DNA from: Deltaproteobacteria bacterium
Lineage (GTDB): Bacteria > Desulfobacterota > JAFDIG01
Assembly: GCA_019308145.1 (NCBI GenBank)
Contig: JAFDIG010000138.1
Span: 1-6,063 of the forward strand
Direction: 5' to 3'
DNA: 6,063 nt
Shown here: piece after piece, positions 1 through 5,593 of the stretch
How positions within the stretch are numbered: position 1 is the stretch's first letter
Layout of the letters: each line of letters starts with the position of its first letter
Position numbers and translations under genes: made by a program
The notes under the pieces: generated by a model
Database searches by the model: none
What the model was told of the DNA's origin: nothing
Seen by the model: the letters and a program-made list of their open reading frames with translations, nothing else

Positions 1-1
1 T

Positions 2-1120
2 GCTGATAGCAATGGTAACATTGCCTATTTTCATCAAGGGAAGAATCCTATCCGGCCTGTTGGGCTTGATGTAAGTCTTCCAACCCCTGGAACAGGGGAG
101 TATGAGTGGCTTGGCTTTATTCCAAGGGATAAAAATCCATTTGTAAAGAATCCAAAACAAGGCTACATTGTAAATTGGAATAATAAGCCAGCAACTAACT
201 GGCCAAATGGTGATATATCTTCTGGTTTTGGAAGCTCTGCTGCATGGGGAGAAGAGAATAGGGTGTTGTGGATTGATTATCTTTTAAAAAAGAAGGAAAA
301 ATTCTCTGTTGATGATATGAAATGGATAATAAAAGAGATAAATGATGAAAACATCTGGGCTTTTTCTTTTAAAAAATATCTTATTGATGCAATAGATCAT
401 GTTGGCGGTAATGATCCTCTCTTAAAAGAAGCAAAAAAAGTTTTAATTGACTGGGATAATCACTTTAGGGATAAGGATAATAATGGATATTATGATTCTG
501 CAGGGCTTGTGATCTTTCAAGCTTGGTGGCAAAATGTGATAAAAAATACCTTTGAGGACGAGTTTGGAAAATATTATAAATACTTAATATCAGGGTATGG
601 CCCGTTTAAATGGAATAAAAGAAAACGGTATACTGGGCATCCTATATTTTTAAGGGCATTGAAAGGCAAAGATGCTGTTATGCCACTTTCTAAGGATTAC
701 TTTGCACCAAAAGGAAGAGACAAGGTATTGGTAGATAGCCTTTTGGATGCAATTAATCAACTTAAGAAAGATTTCAAGGATAAGAAGATCTCTAAGTGGG
801 GAAATAGTATAATCAAGGTATCAGAAAGGATTCCGCCAACAACCCTTTTAAGGATACCAGCATCGGTTGGGCCATCTTTAAGTATGCCTATTATGGAAAG
901 GGGAACCGAAAATCATATTGTTGAGCTTACAAAACAAGGTGCAAAAGGGATCAATGTAACTCCTTTGGGAGAAAGTGGCTTTGTAAAGGCTAACGGAACG
1001 GTGAACAAACATTTTGATGATCAATTAAAACTTTTTGTAAATTGGCAATATAAACCGATGTTGTTTGATAAAGAAGAGATAGAAAAGGTAGCTGAATCAA
1101 GAAAAACCATTGAGTTTTAA
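2..1120 (+). CDS. Penicillin G acylase-like Ntn hydrolase (penicillin amidase family), 5'-truncated, C-terminal 372 residues
   Basis: The reading frame is open from base 2, so the gene starts outside the window; the GTG at 263 is an internal valine, not a start. Penicillin amidases are exported, self-cleaving Ntn hydrolases that split amide bonds of acylated amines. The catalytic Ser at the start of the beta chain lies upstream of the window and cannot be checked. Visible landmarks, numbered within the fragment: LPTPGTGEYEW (26-36), the family's GYIVNWNNKP segment (54-63), whose Asn corresponds to the oxyanion-hole Asn of E. coli penicillin G acylase, RGTENHIVEL (300-309), PLGESGF (321-327) and HFDDQLKLF (337-345). 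The last three match the C-terminal region of the E. coli-type enzyme as I remember it. An EF-hand-like loop, DKDNNGYYD, sits at bases 470-496. The family is certain; the substrate is not (beta-lactam, phenylacetyl amide or acyl-homoserine lactone are all possible). A non-coding gap and hairpins separate it from the next gene, so it is probably a separate transcription unit. Confidence 0.9.
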   Translation, partial: ADSNGNIAYFHQGKNPIRPVGLDVSLPTPGTGEYEWLGFIPRDKNPFVKNPKQGYIVNWNNKPATNWPNGDISSGFGSSAAWGEENRVLWIDYLLKKKEKFSVDDMKWIIKEINDENIWAFSFKKYLIDAIDHVGGNDPLLKEAKKVLIDWDNHFRDKDNNGYYDSAGLVIFQAWWQNVIKNTFEDEFGKYYKYLISGYGPFKWNKRKRYTGHPIFLRALKGKDAVMPLSKDYFAPKGRDKVLVDSLLDAINQLKKDFKDKKISKWGNSIIKVSERIPPTTLLRIPASVGPSLSMPIMERGTENHIVELTKQGAKGINVTPLGESGFVKANGTVNKHFDDQLKLFVNWQYKPMLFDKEEIEKVAESRKTIEF

Positions 1121-1125
1121 TACTA

Positions 1126-1165
1126 TAATTAGTTTGCAAAAGAAAAATAGATTGCTAACTAATTA
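1126..1165 (+). terminator. Stem-loop just after the acylase stop codon (possible transcript end)
   Basis: Bases 1126-1139 pair with 1152-1165 (13 of 14 positions, one T-T mismatch) around a 12-nt A-rich loop. The hairpin starts 6 nt after the acylase stop codon. It is AT-rich and not followed by a clean T run, so it is not a classic intrinsic terminator; it could instead protect the mRNA 3' end. The pairing is seen directly; the role is inferred from position. Confidence 0.4.
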
Positions 1166-1228
1166 AATCTAAAAATTTTGATTAAAAACCTGTAGGGTTA
1201 TTTACGTTTAACTATTCATCATTTTTTA

Positions 1229-1253
1229 TTGGTGGGGTTTTATGCCCCACCAA
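1229..1253. repeat. GC-rich perfect stem-loop (9-bp stem, 7-nt loop)
   Basis: TTGGTGGGG (1229-1237) pairs perfectly with CCCCACCAA (1245-1253) around TTTTATG. It stands out as the most GC-rich spot in a very AT-rich gap. A T-rich stretch precedes it, and no T run follows it on either strand, so an intrinsic terminator is unlikely. It may be a Rho-type or pausing hairpin, an RNA element, or one copy of an interspersed palindromic repeat. Confidence 0.5.
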
Positions 1254-1265
1254 CTATCTATAGTC

Positions 1266-1284
1266 AACAGGCAAGATGTCTGTT
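1266..1284. repeat. Second short stem-loop (8-bp stem, 3-nt loop)
   Basis: AACAGGCA (1266-1273) pairs with TGTCTGTT (1277-1284), including one G-T wobble, around AGA. It lies 12 nt after the GC-rich stem-loop and is followed by TTATC, too short a T run for a confident terminator. The two stem-loops may form one repeat or RNA unit. The remaining bases 1285-1367 hold no gene that I can see. Confidence 0.4.
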
Positions 1285-1367
1285 TTATCAGGCTACTTAT
1301 ATGGTTCGGTGAATTTATGCTAAAAAATATATATTGCAATTTTTTTTAATAATGATATTTTATAACT

Positions 1368-1877
1368 ATGATGGAGACCACAAAAGAGATAGATAAAGAA
1401 CTGATAAGAAAGCTCATCAAGGAGGAATTAGAAGCTTTTAGTATCAAAAAAGATAAAGAGCTAAAGGAGTTTTCTATCTTAGAGAGGATAATAAGGGTTG
1501 AAGAAGAGTTAAAAGCTCAAAGAGAACTCTTTTTAGAGCGGTTTATAGCAATAGATAAAAGGTTTGAAACTGTTGATAAAAGATTTGAGGCAGTAGATAA
1601 ACGGTTTGAGGCAGTAGATAAACGTTTTGAAGCAATAGACAAACGGTTTGAGGCAGTAGACAAACGGTTTGAAGAACTCATTGGATATATGAATAAACGT
1701 TTTGAAGCAGTAGACAAACGATTTGAGGAGCTTATTGGTTATATGAATAAACGTTTTGAAACTGTAGATAAACGATTTGACGATATGAACAAAAGGTTTG
1801 TCCAACTTACCTGGTTTATTGGTTTTACAACAGCCTTGATCACAACCCTTATTACAGTATATAGATTTTTTGTGTAA
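1368..1877 (+). CDS. Hypothetical tail-anchored coiled-coil protein with KRF heptad/hendecad repeats
   Basis: I do not recognise a named family; no enzymatic motif is visible. Layout of the 169 residues: a charged Lys/Glu-rich helical N-terminus (1-60), eleven units beginning with KRF (64-148), mostly the 7-residue type KRFEAVD with two 11-residue units KRFEELIGYMN, then one hydrophobic segment (149-168, WFIGFTTALITTLITVYRFF) that ends one residue before the stop. Heptads with a regular aliphatic/aromatic stripe predict a long, probably multimeric, coiled coil. The terminal hydrophobic segment predicts a tail-anchored inner-membrane protein with its body in the cytoplasm. Start choice: ATGs lie at 1368 and 1371, neither with a convincing Shine-Dalgarno site, and the region just upstream is nearly pure A/T, so the start is uncertain. 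Non-coding gaps flank it on both sides (247 and 403 bp), so it looks monocistronic. Coiled-coil plus C-terminal membrane segment is also the build of Borrelia Bdr and DUF1640-like proteins; that is a resemblance of architecture, not a homology claim. Confidence 0.75.
   Translation: MMETTKEIDKELIRKLIKEELEAFSIKKDKELKEFSILERIIRVEEELKAQRELFLERFIAIDKRFETVDKRFEAVDKRFEAVDKRFEAIDKRFEAVDKRFEELIGYMNKRFEAVDKRFEELIGYMNKRFETVDKRFDDMNKRFVQLTWFIGFTTALITTLITVYRFFV
1557..1811 (+). repeat. In-frame 21-bp/33-bp tandem repeats encoding the KRF units
   Basis: Eleven consecutive units begin with AAA/AAR plus AGR/CGN plus TTT (Lys-Arg-Phe). The first five are 21-bp heptad units; then a 54-bp block (heptad plus hendecad, 18 residues) occurs twice in tandem at 1641-1694 and 1695-1748, followed by a further 21-bp unit and two diverged units. 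The two 54-bp copies differ at seven bases, all in third codon positions and all synonymous. The repeats explain the open frames seen antisense to this gene. Confidence 0.9.
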
Positions 1878-1883
1878 GCAGTA

Positions 1884-2013
1884 ATATTTTTCTTATATAA
1901 AGGCAATAAAAACTTATCAATATTGTTAATTAGCTTCACTCTTTTTATTATAAATTTCTTTTCTAAAGGTATGGTTCTCTTACTTAAATCTTAACATTAT
2001 ATAAGAAATATAT
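1884..2013. repeat. Imperfect 17-bp inverted repeat with arms 96 bp apart
   Basis: Arm 1884-1900 is the reverse complement of 1997-2013 at 16 of 17 positions, with a perfect 12-bp core (1889-1900 with 1997-2008, TTTCTTATATAA). The enclosed 96 bp hold no gene. It could be the ends of a small non-autonomous mobile element (a TA dinucleotide flanks each side), the base stem of an RNA, or chance in AT-rich DNA. Confidence 0.35.
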
Positions 2014-2022
2014 AAGGAGATG

Positions 2023-2046
2023 AAATAAAAAGAAGTTTTATTTTTT
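2023..2046 (+). terminator. Weak AT-only terminator-like hairpin
   Basis: AAATAAAA (2023-2030) pairs with TTTTATTT (2036-2043) around AGAAG, and the T run continues to 2046. Position fits a transcript end between the repeat-protein gene and the next operon, but an all-A/T stem is weak. Confidence 0.25.
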
Positions 2047-2058
2047 AAGTTAATTTGT

Positions 2059-2108
2059 GAAATTTTTCATTTAATCTCAAAAAATTCTTGACATTAGAAA
2101 TTTCATTT
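2059..2108. promoter_or_regulatory. Possible operator: two near-identical gaaattt..cattt repeats at the bzd promoter
   Basis: GAAATTTTTCATTT (2059-2072) and GAAATTTCATTT (2097-2108) start 38 bp apart. The second lies in the -35/-10 spacer and contains the palindrome GAAATTTC (2097-2104); the first contains TGAAA-TT-TTTCA (2058-2069). A protein bound to the second copy would block RNA polymerase. The repeats are seen directly; a regulatory role is inference, since such A/T words can recur by chance here. Confidence 0.25.
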
Positions 2109-2116
2109 GTTATAAA
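2088..2116 (+). promoter_or_regulatory. Sigma70-type promoter of the bzd operon
   Basis: A perfect -35 box TTGACA (2088-2093) is followed by a 17-bp spacer and a -10 box TATAAA (2111-2116), one base from consensus. TG at 2108-2109 supplies an extended -10 (TGn). Transcription should start near 2123, leaving a leader of about 157 nt before bzdN. This is the best promoter match I see in the window and the only strong one ahead of the four-gene operon. Confidence 0.8.
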
Positions 2117-2280
2117 AAGCACAAGCTCATATTAATAATGATGAAAAAGATATTGATATTCTAAAAAGTTAATTATTTAAAGCAATGACTTCCTTTAACT
2201 AAAAAAATTTTTATTTTTATGCCCAGATATTCGGATCTCAATAATGAACATCATAGTAAAAATAGCAAGGAGGATTTAAG

Positions 2281-3423
2281 ATGTATATTGAAGAGTTTAA
2301 AAAGTATTATGAGAAGAGACATGAATATGCTAAAGATTTTAAGAAAAAACATCCTGATTGGAAGATAGTAGGAACTTTTTGTACTTATTATCCTGAAGAA
2401 CTTATGTATGCGGCAAAGGTGCTTCCTGTTAGGATTTTGGGGAGCCATGAGCCACAAAATGTTACCGAACCACATATTTTTGGTATGTTTTGTCCTTTTT
2501 GCCGTGACGTTTTGGCTCAAGGGCTGCAAGGCCGTTATGATTATCTTGACGGTATAATGATTGCACAATCCTGCCTCCATGTAAGGCAATCTTATACAAG
2601 TTGGGATCTTCATATCCCTGTTGATTTCAGGTATTACCTCCCAATGCCTCATCATCTCCAATCAGCTCGTGCAAAGGATTTCTTAAAAGCAGAACTCGAA
2701 AAATTCAAAAAAGCGTTAGAGAATTGGACAGGAAATAAAATAACTGACGAAGCCTTAGATGAAGCAATTGAGATCTTAAATGAAAATAGGCGTCTTTTAA
2801 GGCAGGCTTATGATTTTAGGAAAAAAGATAATCCCCCTATGACAGGGCTTGAAGCAATGTATATGGTGGTTAGTTCTCAAATGATGCATAAAAAAGATCA
2901 CAATGAGATACTTAAAAACTTAATTGAAAAAGAGCTTCCAAATAGGGATTTAGGAATTGGGGATCACATAAGACTGATGGTTTTGGGAAGCGAAAATGAC
3001 GATGTTGAATTCTTAGATATGGTAGAGACTATTACATCTAATCCAGCGAAGTTTGTTATCGATGATCATTGCACTGGCAGCCGTTATTTCTGGAATCAGG
3101 TAGAACCTAAAGCTGACAGATTAATGGCTATTGCAGAACGTTATATAAACCGTCCACCTTGCCCAACTAAGGATTGGCCTAATAGGTTGAGACTTGAGCA
3201 TGACTTAAATCTTGCAAAGGAGTGGAATGTTCAGGGAGCAGTACTTTTACAGCAAAAGTTCTGTGATCCTCATGAATGTGATATTCCTATCTTCCAGAGA
3301 GCTTTTGAAGAACAAGGAATAAAAACCTTATTTTTGGAATTAGATGTCCTTGTTCCAGTTGGGCAGTTTAAGATTAGAACCGAGGCATTTCTTGAAACCT
3401 TAAGCTCGGAGGATCTTTTTTAA
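2281..3423 (+). CDS. bzdN: Benzoyl-CoA reductase, gamma subunit (BzdN/BcrC type)
   Basis: This 380-residue protein belongs to the HgdB/BcrC family of 2-hydroxyacyl-CoA dehydratase and benzoyl-CoA reductase subunits. With the beta subunit it forms the ring-reducing half of class I benzoyl-CoA reductase, which carries [4Fe-4S] clusters and binds benzoyl-CoA in the cytoplasm. Candidate cluster cysteines are C34 (GTFCTYYPEEL), C71 and C74 (GMFCPFCRD), C98, C264 (DDHCTG), C294, C328 and C333 (QKFCDPHEC). The C-terminal part (about 317-355, from VQGAVLLQQKFCDPHE on) is the usual second Rossmann-like region. Length is as expected for a gamma subunit. The ATG is fixed by AAGGAGG 7 nt upstream. It is the first gene of the operon, 32 bp before bzdO. 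A dehydratase subunit is the main alternative, but the beta, delta and alpha partners that follow make benzoyl-CoA (or a methyl/hydroxy-benzoyl-CoA) the likely substrate. Thauera-style name: bcrC; Rhodopseudomonas: badD. Confidence 0.9.
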   Translation: MYIEEFKKYYEKRHEYAKDFKKKHPDWKIVGTFCTYYPEELMYAAKVLPVRILGSHEPQNVTEPHIFGMFCPFCRDVLAQGLQGRYDYLDGIMIAQSCLHVRQSYTSWDLHIPVDFRYYLPMPHHLQSARAKDFLKAELEKFKKALENWTGNKITDEALDEAIEILNENRRLLRQAYDFRKKDNPPMTGLEAMYMVVSSQMMHKKDHNEILKNLIEKELPNRDLGIGDHIRLMVLGSENDDVEFLDMVETITSNPAKFVIDDHCTGSRYFWNQVEPKADRLMAIAERYINRPPCPTKDWPNRLRLEHDLNLAKEWNVQGAVLLQQKFCDPHECDIPIFQRAFEEQGIKTLFLELDVLVPVGQFKIRTEAFLETLSSEDLF

Positions 3424-3455
3424 ATATTATGCAAACAATTTAGGAGGTATCTAAG

Positions 3456-4760
3456 ATGGCTAAATATAAGACAGAGCCTTTGAAATTATGGAATAAAGCA
3501 AAGGAGATAAGGCAGCAATATTATAAAAATTATGCAACTGCTCATGAAAAAGGTGGTATTCGTTGGGCAGGTGGAGCATGGACATTTGATGCTGTGCCCG
3601 CAGGCCTTGGTGAAGATGTTTATAGTCTAACAAGTGAACCATATGGTGCTTCTGTTGCATGGAATAAAAATTTTGCGCTCGAGTGTCAGGAGGCAGCAGA
3701 GGCGTTTGGTTTTGCAAGGGATTTATGTTCATATATGAGGAATTACTGGGGCTCTATTTTAATAGATAAATATGTATTTGGTGGCCCTTTTCCAAAGCCA
3801 GACTTTTTATGGCAAGACCATATATGTTGCTCTCATGCAAAATGGTATCAGAATATAAGCTATCTTGAAGGTGGTATTCCTATGTATTGTGTTGATATGG
3901 GAGCAGGAGCTTATAAACCATTTGCAGAGGTAACCGAAAGCCAAATTGACTATATTGCAAATCAACTTTTAGACGGGATTGAGTGGCTTGAGAAGGTTAC
4001 AGGCCGTAAGTTTAATGATGAACTTTTCTTTGAGGCGTGTTGGAATGATTTTCGCTCTACCTCAAGATGGGCTCAGATTTGCGAGTTGAATCGGGCTGTT
4101 CCTGCTCCACTTGAAGAGAAAACCATGTATTCGCTTTATGTTTTAGCAACCTTACAGAAATCATGGAAAGTAGTAGCAGATTTTTATGACGAGCTTTATG
4201 AAGAAGTTAAAGATAGAGTAGATAGAGGTATTGCAGCAGTAGAGAACGAAAGAGTTAGAGTTATAACAGATACGCAGCCACCCTGGGCGTTTTTAAAGAT
4301 TTTCAGATATATGGAGAAATATGGTTGCGTTTCAGTTGGATCTATATATACCTATGGTTTAGAAGGGATGTTTGTATATGATAAGGAGAAACATGAATTC
4401 AATCATCGCCCATTGCCTCCTAAAAAACCTGAAACAAGAGAAGAGGCATGCAGAATGCTTGCTGATTGGCACATGTGCAAACCAGAATATCAACATTTTG
4501 TTCATCCAGAATATAAAACCCTGATGATGGATGCGATTTGTAAGCAGTGGAATGTGGACGGCGTAATGCTTCATTACAACCGTGGTTGTGAAGGCTTATC
4601 TGTTGGAATTGCAGAGGTAAGGCTTGGACTTTTAAAGAGGGGAAGAAAGGTCATGACTTTTGAAGGAAATATGGGTGATGAAAGAGAGTTTGATGAAGCA
4701 AGAACAGTTCAAAGAATTGATGCATTTTTGGAAACCTTTGGAATTAGAAAATCAGAATAG
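3456..4760 (+). CDS. bzdO: Benzoyl-CoA reductase, beta subunit (BzdO/BcrB type)
   Basis: This 434-residue partner of BzdN comes from the same HgdA/B-like superfamily. Together they hold the active-site clusters that transfer single electrons to the aromatic ring of benzoyl-CoA. Its twelve cysteines include C91, C124-C125 (DHICCSHAKW), C145, C209, C341, C362 and C378. The C-terminal stretch HYNRGCEGLSVGIAEVRLG (373-391) followed by GNMGDEREFDEAR (404-416) is characteristic of the BcrB/BzdO branch. Which cysteines bind clusters cannot be settled by eye. Start: AGGAGGT (3442-3448) lies 7 nt before the ATG. It is 32 bp after bzdN and 29 bp before bzdP, so translation is not coupled by overlap and each subunit is initiated on its own. 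A small stem-loop (4754-4773) spans its stop codon. Length matches known beta subunits. Other names: bcrB, badE. Confidence 0.92.
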   Translation: MAKYKTEPLKLWNKAKEIRQQYYKNYATAHEKGGIRWAGGAWTFDAVPAGLGEDVYSLTSEPYGASVAWNKNFALECQEAAEAFGFARDLCSYMRNYWGSILIDKYVFGGPFPKPDFLWQDHICCSHAKWYQNISYLEGGIPMYCVDMGAGAYKPFAEVTESQIDYIANQLLDGIEWLEKVTGRKFNDELFFEACWNDFRSTSRWAQICELNRAVPAPLEEKTMYSLYVLATLQKSWKVVADFYDELYEEVKDRVDRGIAAVENERVRVITDTQPPWAFLKIFRYMEKYGCVSVGSIYTYGLEGMFVYDKEKHEFNHRPLPPKKPETREEACRMLADWHMCKPEYQHFVHPEYKTLMMDAICKQWNVDGVMLHYNRGCEGLSVGIAEVRLGLLKRGRKVMTFEGNMGDEREFDEARTVQRIDAFLETFGIRKSE

Positions 4761-4773
4761 AAAATTCTATTCT
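4754..4773 (+). other. Stem-loop over the bzdO stop codon, just before the bzdP ribosome binding site
   Basis: AGAATAGA (4754-4761) pairs perfectly with TCTATTCT (4766-4773) around an AAAT loop. It contains the bzdO TAG stop and ends 1 nt before the AAGGAGG of bzdP (4775-4781). There is no T run, so it is not a terminator. It could tune bzdP translation or mark an mRNA processing site; that role is inference. Confidence 0.45.
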
Positions 4774-4789
4774 TAAGGAGGATTATAAA

Positions 4790-5557
4790 ATGATTACTGC
4801 AGGAATTGATTGCGGTGCTAAAACCGTTAAGGTTGTCATTCTGAAAGACGACAAAGTTATAGGAAAGGCAATAATCCCTGCTGGGATTGATACAAAAAAA
4901 GCATCAGAAGAAGCTTTTGAAGAGGCCCTAAAAGAGGCAGGAATTAAAAAAGAGGATATAGATAAGATTGTAGCAACCGGTGCAGGAAGAGCAGATCAAC
5001 CATTTACAAAAGATTCGGTTACAGAGGTGAGTGCTGATGCAAAAGGTATAAACTTTCTTTATCCTAATGTACACACCGTGATTGATGTTGGTGCAGAAGA
5101 GTCTCGTGCTATAAGGGTTGATGGCAAAGGAATGGTAATGGATTTTGCTGTTAATGAAAAGTGTGCTGCTGGTTCTGGTGCATTTATTGAGGCAATGGCA
5201 CGTGCGCTTGAGGTTACAGTGGAAGAGATAGGGCCTCTTTCCTTACAATATAAACAAGAGATAGCTATGAATGCTCAATGTGCAGTTTTTGCAGAAAGTG
5301 AACTTGTAACCTTGGTGCATCAACAAACCCCTAAACCTGATATGGCAAGGGCAATACATGCTGGGATTTCAGACAGGATCGTCTCTATGGCAAGAAGAGC
5401 AGGGCTTGAGCCTGATATTGCTGTTATTGGTGGTGTAGCAAAAAATCCTGGTTTTATAGATTGCCTTAATAAGGATCTTAATACCAAGGTTATTGTTCCT
5501 GATGATCCAGAGTTTGTTGGTGCATTAGGTGCTGCAATTGCTGCTAAAGAAATATAA
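4790..5557 (+). CDS. bzdP: Benzoyl-CoA reductase, delta subunit ATPase (BzdP/BcrD type)
   Basis: This 255-residue BadF/BadG/BcrA/BcrD-family ATPase has the actin/Hsp70/sugar-kinase fold. Paired with the alpha subunit it hydrolyses ATP to drive low-potential electrons from ferredoxin to the BzdN/BzdO module. Visible motifs: phosphate-1 loop GIDCGAKTVKVVIL (5-18), phosphate-2 region DVGAEESRA (99-107), NEKCAAGSGAF (122-132) and MNAQCAVFAESE (160-171), and the adenosine-binding GGVAKNPGF (214-222). C125 and C164 are the expected ligands of the [4Fe-4S] cluster shared across the ATPase dimer. The phosphate-2 motif lacks the GGQD found in the alpha subunit, which fits the delta branch. Start: AAGGAGG 8 nt upstream of the ATG. 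It lies between beta and alpha, which is the Bzd-type order; in Thauera the delta gene comes last. An activase of a 2-hydroxyacyl-CoA dehydratase is the alternative, but two ATPase genes in tandem argue for benzoyl-CoA reductase. Confidence 0.9.
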   Translation: MITAGIDCGAKTVKVVILKDDKVIGKAIIPAGIDTKKASEEAFEEALKEAGIKKEDIDKIVATGAGRADQPFTKDSVTEVSADAKGINFLYPNVHTVIDVGAEESRAIRVDGKGMVMDFAVNEKCAAGSGAFIEAMARALEVTVEEIGPLSLQYKQEIAMNAQCAVFAESELVTLVHQQTPKPDMARAIHAGISDRIVSMARRAGLEPDIAVIGGVAKNPGFIDCLNKDLNTKVIVPDDPEFVGALGAAIAAKEI

Positions 5558-5582
5558 TTATGACTGAAAATTAATGATATTT

Positions 5583-5588
5583 GGAGGT
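5583..5588 (+). promoter_or_regulatory. Ribosome binding site that fixes the bzdQ start
   Basis: GGAGGT lies 5 nt before the ATG at 5594. The alternative in-frame ATG at 5678, where similarity to the BzdP N-terminus begins, has no comparable site. The upstream start is therefore preferred, giving a 28-residue extension. Confidence 0.75.
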
Positions 5589-5593
5589 ATAAA

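Larger units (their letters stand above)
1878..2280. other. 403-bp AT-rich intergenic region upstream of the benzoyl-CoA reductase operon
   Basis: I see no protein or RNA gene here on either strand. It holds a long inverted repeat (1884-2013), an AT hairpin with a T run (2023-2046), possible operator repeats (2059-2108), a strong promoter (2088-2116) and then the leader of bzdN. The leader, from about 2123 to 2280, would be some 157 nt long. It shows no riboswitch that I recognise and ends in AAGGAGG (2267-2273), 7 nt before the bzdN ATG. Confidence 0.6.

Noticed and set aside
263..1120. A complete 285-residue protein starting at GTG 263
   Set aside because: Penicillin amidase sequence, including the NNKP segment, continues in frame upstream to base 2, so 263 is internal.
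1334..1366. Promoter for the repeat-protein gene (TTGCAA with TATTTT or TATAAC)
   Set aside because: Matches are weak, spacers are off or the -10 touches the start codon, and any A/T-rich stretch would give similar hits.
1557..1811. CRISPR-like array of short repeats
   Set aside because: The units are contiguous, in frame and without unique spacers, so this is a coding tandem repeat.
1517..1939. Several open frames on the minus strand across the repeat gene
   Set aside because: They are by-products of the 21-bp repeat, which keeps all frames open; their proteins are low-complexity Ser/Phe repeats without start signals. The plus frame has the silent-site divergence expected of the real gene.
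2020..2028. A two-codon frame (ATG AAA TAA) behind an AAGGAG sequence
   Set aside because: Too short to be a gene, and it lies upstream of the promoter called for the operon.
2200..2213. A/T self-complementary run TAAAAAAATTTTTA in the bzdN leader
   Set aside because: A pure A/T run without a usable loop; expected by chance in this region.
2219..2380. Upstream frame starting at ATG 2219 and overlapping bzdN out of frame
   Set aside because: No ribosome binding site, no recognisable protein, and the strong AAGGAGG serves the ATG at 2281.
2251..2661. Minus-strand frame opposite the start of bzdN
   Set aside because: It is antisense to a clear gene and shows no family features or start signal; a shadow of the coding strand.
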